Origin: DATARH01 sp036273175
GTDB lineage: Bacteria; Pseudomonadota; Alphaproteobacteria; ATCC43930; CGMCC-115725
Assembly (NCBI GenBank): GCA_036273175.1
Contig: DASUIE010000071.1
Location: 1 to 28,882, forward strand
Direction: 5' to 3'
DNA length: 28,882 nucleotides
Part shown: positions 21,557-28,303 of the stretch, piece by piece
How positions within the stretch are numbered: the first letter of the stretch is position 1
Layout: each line of letters begins with the position of its first letter
Notes under the pieces: generated by a model
What the model was told of the DNA's origin: nothing
Seen by the model: only the letters and a program-made list of their open reading frames with translations
Database searches by the model: none
Program-made: the position numbers and the translations under genes

Positions 21557-23833
21557 ATGAATGACGGCTTCGAACCTCGCTTCGAGGATTATCGGCTGCT
21601 GACCGGGACGGGCCGGTTTCTCGACGACGGGCGGCTTGCCGGGGCGGCGCATGCCGTCTTTGTGCGTTCGCCGCACGCCTTCGCCGATATCCGCCGCATC
21701 GACGCGGCGCCGGCGCTGGCGGTTCCGGGGGTCGTCGCGGTGCTGACCGCCGCCGACCTTGCGCGGGAAGGAGCCGGCGACATCAACGCGATCACGCCGG
21801 TGCCCGGCGGGGCGGAGATGGTCGTCGTGCCGCATCCGGCGCTCGCCGGCAAGGTCGTGCGGCATGTCGGCGACCCGGTCGCGCTGGTCGTCGCCGAGAC
21901 CGAGGCGGCGGCGCGCGACGGGGCCGAGCATGTCGCGATCGACTACGTCCCGCGCGAGCCGGCCGCAGAGCTCGACCGCGCGGTCGCTCCCGGCGCGCCC
22001 CTCATCTGGCCCGAGGCGGCCGGCAACATCGCGCTCGACTGGCATGGTTTCGCGCCCGACCCGGCGGCGCGGTCGGCGCTCGACGCGGCGTTCGCCGGCG
22101 CGGCGCATGTCGTGAGGGTGCGGCTCGTCAACCAGCGCATCGTCATGGCGCCGATGGAGCCGCGCGGCGCGCTTGCCGAATATGACGGGCGCTACACGCT
22201 GCATTGCGCCTCGCAGAGCGCGATCGTGCTGCGCCATCATCTGGCGGCGAGCCTCGGTGTCGCGGCCGACCGCGTGCGTGTCCTGACCGGCGATGTCGGC
22301 GGCGCCTTCGGCATGCGCACCACGTCCTATCCCGAATATGCCGCGCTGCTGATCGCGGCGAGGCTGACCGGGCGGCGCGTCCATTGGCTGTCGACGCGCT
22401 CCGAGGGATTCCTGACCGACAATCAGGCGCGCGACACGATTATCGAGGCACGGCTCGCGCTCGACGCGGACGGCAAGTTTCTCGCGATCGACATCGACGA
22501 GCTGGCGGCGATGGGCGCGTACCTGACCTCGCACGGGCCGTTTATCGCGACCGCGAATTTCGCGCGCTGCCTGCCCGGGATGTACGACATCCCGCGGATC
22601 GGCCTTCGCATCCGCTGCGTCTTCACCAATACGGTGCCGACCGGGCCCTATCGCGGCGCCGGACGGCCGGAGGCGAATTATTGCCTCGAACGGCTGGTCG
22701 ACGCGGCCGCGCGGCAGACCGGGATCGATCCGCTGGAGCTGCGCCGCCGCAACCTGATCCCGGCGGCGCGGATGCCCTATACCGGCGCGCTCGGCACCGT
22801 GTTCGACAGCGGCGATTTCGCGCCGCTGATCGGCGACGCGCTGACCCGCGCCGACCTTGCCGGGTATCCGGCCCGCCGGGAAATCTCGGCGGCGGCGGGG
22901 AAGCGGCGCGGCCTCGGCATCGGGTGCTTTCTCGAAATCGCCGGCGGGCAGCCGGGCGAAGGGGCGCGGATCGCCTTTCCGGGCGAGAGCCGGCTGATGC
23001 TGGCGATCGGCATCGGGCCGAGCGGGCAGGGGCATGCGACGCTCTATCGCCGGATGGCGGCGGAGCGGCTCGGCATCCCGGTCGAACAGGTCGAGCTGAC
23101 CCATGGCGACAGCGACAGCAACGTGCCGAGCGCCGGCGCGGTCGCCTCGCGCTCGACGATGTCGGTCGGCAGCGCGGTGTATGCGGCGGTCGACGCGGTG
23201 ATCGAGAAGGGAAAGCGCGCCGCCGCGAACATCCTCGAAGCGGCGGAGGCCGATATCGGCTATCGCGACGGGGTTTTCGAGATCGTCGGCACCGACCGGC
23301 GCGTGTCGCTGTTCGAGGTCGCCGCCACGGCCGAGCTCGAAACGCAGAGCACCGCCGACGCGCTGCCCTCCTTCCCCAATGGCTGCCACATCGCCGAGGT
23401 CGAGATCGATCCCGAGACCGGGCATGTCGAGCTCGCCGCCTATACCGCGGTCGACGATTGCGGGCGGGTGCTGCAGCCGGTGCTGGTCGAGGGACAGGTC
23501 CACGGCGGCGTCGCGCAGGGCGTCGGCCAGGCGCTGATGGAGCACGGGGTGTACGATCCGGGGAGCGGGCAGCTTATCGCCGGCTCGTTCATGGATTACG
23601 CGATGCCGCGCGCCGACGATCTGCCGCCGATCGCCAGCGGGTTCCACCCGGTGCCGAGCCAGCGCAACCCGCTTGGCGTCAAGGGCGTCGGCGAGGCCGG
23701 CACGACGGCCGCGCTCGCCGCGGTGATGAACGCGATCTCCGACGCCTTGCCGCCCGGCGCCAAGATCGATATGCCTGCGACGCCCGAGGCGGTGTGGCGG
23801 GCGCTCGACCAACCCTACCCGCGAGGAGCCTAG
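21557..23833 (+). CDS. Xanthine dehydrogenase-family molybdopterin-binding (CoxL-like) subunit
   Basis: This 758-residue protein is the molybdenum-cofactor subunit of a xanthine oxidase-family hydroxylase. It has the N-terminal a/b-hammerhead domain (about 12-120) and then the Moco domains with GGAFGMRTT, PYRGAGRPEA at 364-373 and the catalytic GVGEAG (Glu713). The YRGAGR motif resembles form II CoxL proteins; the Cys-containing CSFR motif of true CO dehydrogenase is absent, so CO oxidation is unlikely. Relatives hydroxylate aldehydes, purines, nicotinate or other N-heterocycles. The usual FAD (CoxM) and 2Fe-2S (CoxS) subunits are not in the window. The ATG at 21557 is chosen. An amidohydrolase gene follows after two bases. 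Confidence 0.9.
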   Translation: MNDGFEPRFEDYRLLTGTGRFLDDGRLAGAAHAVFVRSPHAFADIRRIDAAPALAVPGVVAVLTAADLAREGAGDINAITPVPGGAEMVVVPHPALAGKVVRHVGDPVALVVAETEAAARDGAEHVAIDYVPREPAAELDRAVAPGAPLIWPEAAGNIALDWHGFAPDPAARSALDAAFAGAAHVVRVRLVNQRIVMAPMEPRGALAEYDGRYTLHCASQSAIVLRHHLAASLGVAADRVRVLTGDVGGAFGMRTTSYPEYAALLIAARLTGRRVHWLSTRSEGFLTDNQARDTIIEARLALDADGKFLAIDIDELAAMGAYLTSHGPFIATANFARCLPGMYDIPRIGLRIRCVFTNTVPTGPYRGAGRPEANYCLERLVDAAARQTGIDPLELRRRNLIPAARMPYTGALGTVFDSGDFAPLIGDALTRADLAGYPARREISAAAGKRRGLGIGCFLEIAGGQPGEGARIAFPGESRLMLAIGIGPSGQGHATLYRRMAAERLGIPVEQVELTHGDSDSNVPSAGAVASRSTMSVGSAVYAAVDAVIEKGKRAAANILEAAEADIGYRDGVFEIVGTDRRVSLFEVAATAELETQSTADALPSFPNGCHIAEVEIDPETGHVELAAYTAVDDCGRVLQPVLVEGQVHGGVAQGVGQALMEHGVYDPGSGQLIAGSFMDYAMPRADDLPPIASGFHPVPSQRNPLGVKGVGEAGTTAALAAVMNAISDALPPGAKIDMPATPEAVWRALDQPYPRGA

Positions 23834-23835
23834 CG

Positions 23836-24912
23836 ATGCTGTTTACCTGCCGCCCTCAGGGCGCGCCGATCCCCGGCCGCTTTCCCGGCCCCGCGCATGC
23901 CCGCGGCAAGTGGTTCTCGGTCGATATCCACTGCCACACGCTGTGCCAAGCGGCCCGCGACCTGGTCCAGGCGGCGAAGCTGCCGAATACGCGCCACCGC
24001 CACGACAGCCCCGAGACCGCGGCGGCCACCGCGGAGCACCAGTCGCGCGTGCTGCCGCAGCTCATCTCGCTGGAGACGCGGCTCGCCGACATGGACCAGA
24101 TGGGGATCGACGTGCAGGCGATCTCGCCGTCGCCCGACCAGACCTATTGGGGCGCGCCGGCCGACCTGGCGATAGAGGCGACGCGGCTGGTCAACGACAA
24201 CATCGCCTCGCTCTGCGGCAAGCATCCCGACCGCTTCGCCGGGCTCGGCACGGTGCCGTTCCAGGCGCCGGAGCTGGCGGTCGCCGAACTGGAGCGGCTC
24301 AACAAGTCGCTGGGCCTGCGCGGAATCGAGATCGCTGGCTCGGTCGCGGGCGAGGATTTGTCGGCCGAGAAATACCGGCCGATCTTCCAGAAATGCGAGG
24401 AGCTGGGGCTGGTGCTCTTCATGCACCCGACCGGGTTCACCGAGACGAGCCGGATGGGGCCATGGCATCTCGGCAATCTGATCGGCAACCCGCTCGAATC
24501 GACCGTGGCCGTGCATCACCTGATCTTTGGCGGGGTGCTCGACGCCTATCCGGGGTTGAAGCTGGTGATCGCGCATGGCGGCGGGTTTCTGCCGGCCTAT
24601 TCGGGGCGCATCGACCACGGCGCCGCCGCCCGCCCCGATACCTGCGAGCACATCCACCACGACCCGACTCATTACCTGAAGCGGCTGTATTTCGACACGA
24701 TGGTGTTCACCCACCACCAGCTCGAATACCTCGTCGAGGTGTGGGGCGCCGACCACATCCTGATGGGCACCGACTATCCGTTCGACATGGGCGAGGTCGA
24801 CCCGATCGGCTTTATCGAGGGCGCGCAAAAGCTCAGCGACGGCGACCGCAAGGCGATCCTCGGCGGCAATGCCGCGCGGCTCCTCAACATCCCGCTGGCG
24901 GTGCGCAAATGA
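23836..24912 (+). CDS. Amidohydrolase family 2 protein (ACMSD / gamma-resorcylate decarboxylase-like)
   Basis: This 358-residue TIM-barrel metalloenzyme belongs to the amidohydrolase 2 family. The metal ligands are visible: HCH (His32, His34) in VDIHCHTL, His197 in LFMHPTG, His247 in VIAHGGG, and Asp313 in GTDYPFD. Family members decarboxylate aromatic acids or hydrolyse C-N or lactone bonds, typically in breakdown of aromatic or heterocyclic compounds. The RBS is GAGGAG just inside the end of the upstream gene, two bases from its stop. The stop overlaps the next gene by four bases. The tight coupling suggests it acts on a product of the Mo hydroxylase; that is an inference. Confidence 0.9.
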   Translation: MLFTCRPQGAPIPGRFPGPAHARGKWFSVDIHCHTLCQAARDLVQAAKLPNTRHRHDSPETAAATAEHQSRVLPQLISLETRLADMDQMGIDVQAISPSPDQTYWGAPADLAIEATRLVNDNIASLCGKHPDRFAGLGTVPFQAPELAVAELERLNKSLGLRGIEIAGSVAGEDLSAEKYRPIFQKCEELGLVLFMHPTGFTETSRMGPWHLGNLIGNPLESTVAVHHLIFGGVLDAYPGLKLVIAHGGGFLPAYSGRIDHGAAARPDTCEHIHHDPTHYLKRLYFDTMVFTHHQLEYLVEVWGADHILMGTDYPFDMGEVDPIGFIEGAQKLSDGDRKAILGGNAARLLNIPLAVRK

Positions 24913-25349
24913 GCCTCACCCTGACCCAGGCCTCGACCATCGTCGACACCGCGCTCGCCAAGGGGCGCGAACTCAAGCTGCACCCGCTGACCGTCGTCGT
25001 GCTCGATGCCGGCGGCCACATGGTGGCGATGAAGCGCGAGGACGAGAGCGGCATCCTCCGCACCGAGATCGCCACCGGCAAGGCCTGGGGCACGCTCGGC
25101 ATGGGGTTTGGCGGCCGCGAGTTCGCGCGGCGCGCGGCCGGCGGCGGCGCGGTGTTCCTGCAGGCGCTGATGGCGGCCTCGGGCGGGCGGATCGTGCCGG
25201 CGCCGGGCGGTGTGCTGATCCGCGACGCGGCCGGAGCCATCGTCGGCGCGGTCGGGATCAGCGGCGACACCTCCGACAAGGACGAGATGTGCTGCGTCGC
25301 GGGGATCGCGGCAGCCGGGCTGACCGCGGATACCGGGGAAACTCCATAG
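24909..25349 (+). CDS. GlcG/HbpS family protein
   Basis: This 146-residue protein has the GlcG/HbpS (DUF336) fold: an N-terminal helix (LTLTQASTIVDTALAKGRELKL) followed by LTVVVLDAGGHMVAMKRED, a mid-segment with GKAWGTLGMGFGGRE, PAPGGVLIRD, and the closing GAVGISGDTSDKDEMCCVAGI. HbpS binds haem in Streptomyces, but most members sit in catabolic operons with unknown roles. It overlaps the amidohydrolase by four bases (ATGA) and is the last gene of the three-gene operon. Two adjacent cysteines (EMCCVAG) near the C-terminus could bind metal or haem; this is untested. Confidence 0.9.
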   Translation: MSLTLTQASTIVDTALAKGRELKLHPLTVVVLDAGGHMVAMKREDESGILRTEIATGKAWGTLGMGFGGREFARRAAGGGAVFLQALMAASGGRIVPAPGGVLIRDAAGAIVGAVGISGDTSDKDEMCCVAGIAAAGLTADTGETP

Positions 25350-25352
25350 CGC

Positions 25353-25381
25353 TTGCATCGCGCTTGGGACCTCGCTATATT
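25353..25381 (+). promoter_or_regulatory. Sigma-70-type promoter of the ars operon
   Basis: TTGCAT (25353-25358) and TATATT (25376-25381) are separated by 17 bases, a good match to a housekeeping promoter. The -10 overlaps the left end of the palindromic operator, so ArsR binding would block RNA polymerase. Transcription should start near 25388, leaving a leader of only about 17 bases. Confidence 0.65.
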
Positions 25382-25406
25382 TCGATAGTTTTCGAACTAT
25401 CGAAAT
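25379..25406 (+). promoter_or_regulatory. ArsR operator (perfect palindrome)
   Basis: Two perfect 12-base arms, ATTTCGATAGTT and AACTATCGAAAT, flank the four-base spacer TTCG. The palindrome overlaps the end of the -10 hexamer on the left and the ATG of arsR (25405) on the right. Size, symmetry and position fit a dimeric ArsR/SmtB repressor that controls its own gene and the downstream arsM and aquaporin genes. Confidence 0.8.
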
Positions 25407-25737
25407 GACCATGCAACAGTCCAACGCGATCGCGGCGCTCGGCGCTCTCGCCCAGGGAACGCGGCTCGACCTGTTCCGGCTGCTGGTGACCTGCGGCCCC
25501 AAAGGGCTGCCGGCCGGGACGATCGGGGAACGGCTCGCGGTCGCGCCGTCGTCGCTGTCGTTTCATCTGCAGCAGCTCGCTCATGCCGGGCTGATCACGC
25601 AGCGCCGGCTCGGCCGCCAGCTGATCTATGCCGCCGAATACGGCGCGATGAACGCGCTCATCGCCTACCTGACCGAGAATTGCTGCGGAGGGGACGAGGC
25701 GTCTGCGACGTGTTGCGATCCCTCCGCCGCTGCCTGA
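25405..25737 (+). CDS. arsR: ArsR-family arsenic-responsive repressor
   Basis: This 110-residue winged-helix repressor has the ArsR core ALAQGTRLDLFRLLVTCGPKGL...AVAPSSLSFHLQQLAHAGLITQRRLGRQLIY (residues 14-75). The metal-binding ELCVCDL motif of E. coli-type ArsR is absent from the recognition region. Vicinal cysteine pairs instead lie at the C-terminus: Cys93-Cys94 and Cys103-Cys104. This resembles the Acidithiobacillus ferrooxidans-type ArsR, which senses As(III) through C-terminal cysteines. The operator covers its start codon, and there is no conventional RBS, as expected for a very short leader. A second in-frame ATG is at 25411. arsM follows after 11 bases. Confidence 0.93.
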   Translation: MTMQQSNAIAALGALAQGTRLDLFRLLVTCGPKGLPAGTIGERLAVAPSSLSFHLQQLAHAGLITQRRLGRQLIYAAEYGAMNALIAYLTENCCGGDEASATCCDPSAAA

Positions 25738-25748
25738 GGAGAACCCCG

Positions 25749-26570
25749 ATGGACGATGGACAAATCAAGGAGATGGTTCGCGCCCGGTATGGCGGCATCG
25801 CCGCGGCGGGAGGCGTAGAATCGTGCTGCGGCCCCGCGGCGAGCGGCCAGCTTGCCGTCAAGGCGCGGCAGATTGGCTATTCCGAGGCCGACCTGGCGGC
25901 GGCGCCGGACGGGGCCAATCTCGGCCTCGGCTGCGGCAACCCGCAGGCGATCGCGGCGATGCAGCCCGGCGAGACCGTGGTCGATCTCGGCAGCGGCGCC
26001 GGGTTCGACTGCTTTCTGGCCGCGCGCCAGGTAGGCGAGGCGGGGCGCGTCATCGGTGTCGACATGACTCACGAGATGCTGGCTAAGGCACGGACCAATG
26101 CCGCCGCGATCGGCGCGGCGAATGTCGAGTTCCGCCTCGGCGAGCTCGAGCACCTGCCGATCGCCGACGGTGCGGCCGATGTCGTGATCTCGAATTGCGT
26201 GATCAACCTGGTGCCTGACAAGGCCCAGGTCTTCCGCGAGGCGTTTCGCGTGCTGAAACCGGGCGGCCGGCTCGCGGTATCGGACGTCGTCAATATCGTG
26301 CCGCTTTCGGCGGAACTGCGCGCCGACCCGGCGCTGCTGTGCGGCTGCGTCGCCGGCGCAGCGCCCCAGACCGAAATCGAAGCGTGGCTCGCCGCCGCCG
26401 GATTTGTCGATCTGCGGATCGTCGCCAAGCCCGAGAGCCGCGATGTTGTCGCCGGCTGGGCGCCGGGCCGGGGGATCGAGAACCATATCGCCTCGGCGAT
26501 CATCGAAGCCCGCAAGCCGCGCGACGGCGAGGCCGCGAGCTGCTGCGCGCCGTCGTGCTGCGCCTCCTAG
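25749..26570 (+). CDS. arsM: Arsenite S-adenosylmethionine methyltransferase ArsM
   Basis: This 273-residue enzyme adds methyl groups from SAM to As(III), giving mono-, di- and trimethylated arsenicals. SAM motif I is VVDLGSGAGFDCF at 77-89. The conserved catalytic cysteines fit Cys62 (GLGCGNP), Cys150 (SNCVINL) and Cys198 or Cys200 (LLCGC). Extra Cys pairs occur near the N-terminus (Cys26-Cys27) and at the very end (Cys265-266, Cys270-271), the latter a likely arsenic-collecting tail. The RBS is GAGGAGA before the ATG at 25749. It sits between arsR and an aquaporin gene in one operon. Confidence 0.95.
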   Translation: MDDGQIKEMVRARYGGIAAAGGVESCCGPAASGQLAVKARQIGYSEADLAAAPDGANLGLGCGNPQAIAAMQPGETVVDLGSGAGFDCFLAARQVGEAGRVIGVDMTHEMLAKARTNAAAIGAANVEFRLGELEHLPIADGAADVVISNCVINLVPDKAQVFREAFRVLKPGGRLAVSDVVNIVPLSAELRADPALLCGCVAGAAPQTEIEAWLAAAGFVDLRIVAKPESRDVVAGWAPGRGIENHIASAIIEARKPRDGEAASCCAPSCCAS

Positions 26571-26571
26571 G

Positions 26572-27261
26572 ATGAGCACGCTCGCCGCGGCCGAAAAGCC
26601 GGCCGCGGTGGCGAGACCGGTTGCGTTCGCCGCCGCGATCGAGCTGGTCGCGACCGCGTTTCTGCTGATCGCCGTCGTCGGCTCGGGGATCATGGCCGAG
26701 CGGCTGTCGGGCGGGAATGCCGCGCTGGCGCTGCTCGCCAACGCGCTGGCGACCGGCGGGGCGCTGGTGGCGCTGATCCTCGCATTCGGGCCGAGCTCGG
26801 GCGCGCATATGAACCCGGTCGTGACCCTCGCCGCGGCGGCGACCGGCGGGATGCGCTGGAACGCGGTGCCGCCCTATCTGGCGGCGCAATTCGCGGGCGC
26901 CGTCCTCGGGGTGTGGCTCGCGCATGTCATGTTCGACCTGCCGATCCTCCAGCTGTCGACGCATGTGCGGGCCGGGCCGCCGCAATGGGTGGCCGAGATC
27001 ATCGCGACCTTCGGGCTGCTCGCCGTGATTTGGGGCTGCCGGGCGCATCGCGAGCCGGTGACCGCGTTCGCGGTCGCGGCCTATATCACCGGCGCCTACT
27101 GGTTCACCGCGTCGACCTCGTTCGCCAACCCGGCGGTGACGGTGGCGCGGGCGCTAACCGATACCTTCGCCGGAATTCGGCCGGTGGACGCGCCGGGCTT
27201 TATCCTCGCCCAATTCGTGGCGCTTCTTCTCGTTCTCCCGCTGCTTCGACGTATGGACTAA
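26572..27261 (+). CDS. MIP-family channel (aquaporin/aquaglyceroporin), probable arsenical conduit
   Basis: This 229-residue inner-membrane protein has six hydrophobic helices and the two half-helix motifs of major intrinsic proteins: HMNPVVT (NPV instead of NPA) and FANPAVTVAR, whose arginine lines the selectivity filter. It starts one base after the arsM stop. In Sinorhizobium meliloti, AqpS in an ars operon lets As(III) leave the cell down its gradient; the same role, or passage of methylated arsenicals, is likely here but is inferred from context. It ends four bases from the convergent radical SAM gene. Confidence 0.9.
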   Translation: MSTLAAAEKPAAVARPVAFAAAIELVATAFLLIAVVGSGIMAERLSGGNAALALLANALATGGALVALILAFGPSSGAHMNPVVTLAAAATGGMRWNAVPPYLAAQFAGAVLGVWLAHVMFDLPILQLSTHVRAGPPQWVAEIIATFGLLAVIWGCRAHREPVTAFAVAAYITGAYWFTASTSFANPAVTVARALTDTFAGIRPVDAPGFILAQFVALLLVLPLLRRMD

Positions 27262-27265
27262 TTTC

Positions 27266-28225
27266 CTAGTCCCGACTGCAGGCGGCGCCGCCAAGGACAC
27301 AGAACTTGGCGCAATGCGGGTGATTGAGCGCAACCGCGCCGCTCGCCGCGCGCAGTGTCGGGCCGAGCTCGAATTGCGGATCGTCGGGGAGAAGGGTGCA
27401 GGCGACGACCGCCGGCCGGGGGGCGCCCTTGCGCTTGACGACCATGCGGGCGCTGGCGCACATCACGCTGTCCGGCGATTTGTGGAGGATCCCCCAGCAC
27501 GCGGTGGTGATCTCCGGCACATCGACGGTCGCGTTCATCTCCGGGAAGATCATCAGCGCGACCGGGTCGTCCGCGTCGAGGGCGATGCCGTGCTCGGCGA
27601 AGAACCGCGCGAAGCCGTGGCGGATCGCCGCCTCGGGCTCGCCCGAGAGGTAGCGGCTCGCGACGTTGATCGAGAATCCGTTATCGGCGAGCCATTTGAG
27701 GCCGTCGATGGTCGGCTGCCAGCTGCGCCGGCCGCGCTCGGCTTCGTGCACGGCGGGAGCGTAATGGTCGAGCGAGACGCGGATGGTCAGCCGGTCGCGG
27801 TAGTCCGCGTTGAGCCTTAGCAGCGCCGGCTTGCATTTCGCCATCGGCCGCATCGCGTTGGTCAGAACGATTGCGCGCAGCCCGCGGGACAGCACCAGGT
27901 CGAGCATCGCCGGCAGGTCCGGGTTCATAAACGGCTCGCCGCCGGTGAAGCCGATGAGCCGGGTGCCGAGCCCGTCCGCGACGATCTCGTCGAGATATTC
28001 GGCGACCTCGGCCACGGTCAGATAGGCCAGGCGGTCGTTCTTCGGCGACGATTCGATATAGCAATTGGCGCAGGTCAGATTGCACAGCGTGCCGGTGTTG
28101 AACCACAGCGTGTCGAGCGATTTGAGCGCGACCGCCGCGCGCCGGTCCCCGGCCGCGGTCACGGCGGGGTCGCGAAACTTGGCCGGGTTCAAACCCGGCA
28201 CGGCTTCGGCGAGCGAGGTGACCAT
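27266..28225 (-). CDS. Radical SAM protein with C-terminal auxiliary cysteines
   Basis: This 319-residue radical SAM enzyme has CxxxCxxC at Cys48, Cys52 and Cys55 (TGTLCNLTCANCY) for the catalytic 4Fe-4S cluster and the SAM-binding GFTGGEPF at 92-99. Six further cysteines in the C-terminal part (243, 256, 276, 305, 309, 316) point to a SPASM/twitch-like auxiliary cluster, as in peptide-modifying or cofactor-maturing enzymes. No peptide precursor was recognised nearby. It does not match ArsS in motif wording. The RBS is AGAGGCGG before the ATG at 28225. It converges with the ars operon and is divergent from the GTP cyclohydrolase-type gene. Confidence 0.88.
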   Translation of the reverse strand: MVTSLAEAVPGLNPAKFRDPAVTAAGDRRAAVALKSLDTLWFNTGTLCNLTCANCYIESSPKNDRLAYLTVAEVAEYLDEIVADGLGTRLIGFTGGEPFMNPDLPAMLDLVLSRGLRAIVLTNAMRPMAKCKPALLRLNADYRDRLTIRVSLDHYAPAVHEAERGRRSWQPTIDGLKWLADNGFSINVASRYLSGEPEAAIRHGFARFFAEHGIALDADDPVALMIFPEMNATVDVPEITTACWGILHKSPDSVMCASARMVVKRKGAPRPAVVACTLLPDDPQFELGPTLRAASGAVALNHPHCAKFCVLGGAACSRD

Positions 28226-28303
28226 GTACCGCCTCTGATTGTGAAAACCTGGACGAAACGAGCGATCTGCCTATATTAGCGTTTTGCCGGGGCCGCACGT
28301 CAC

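Noticed and set aside
21557..23833. Assignment of the CoxL-like gene as aerobic CO dehydrogenase
   Set aside because: The active-site cysteine motif of true CO dehydrogenase is missing (PYRGAGR instead of the CSFR type) and no CoxM/CoxS genes are present.
22204..24912. 902-codon plus frame that would fuse the Mo-hydroxylase and amidohydrolase regions
   Set aside because: Only its last 358 codons (from 23836) look like protein. The upstream part is a +1 shadow of the CoxL-like gene, so this is not a fusion protein.
27266..28225. Assignment of the radical SAM gene as ArsS or ArsL because of arsM nearby
   Set aside because: The cysteine motif context and the C-terminal auxiliary cysteines do not match what I know of those enzymes, and the gene is on the opposite strand to the ars operon.
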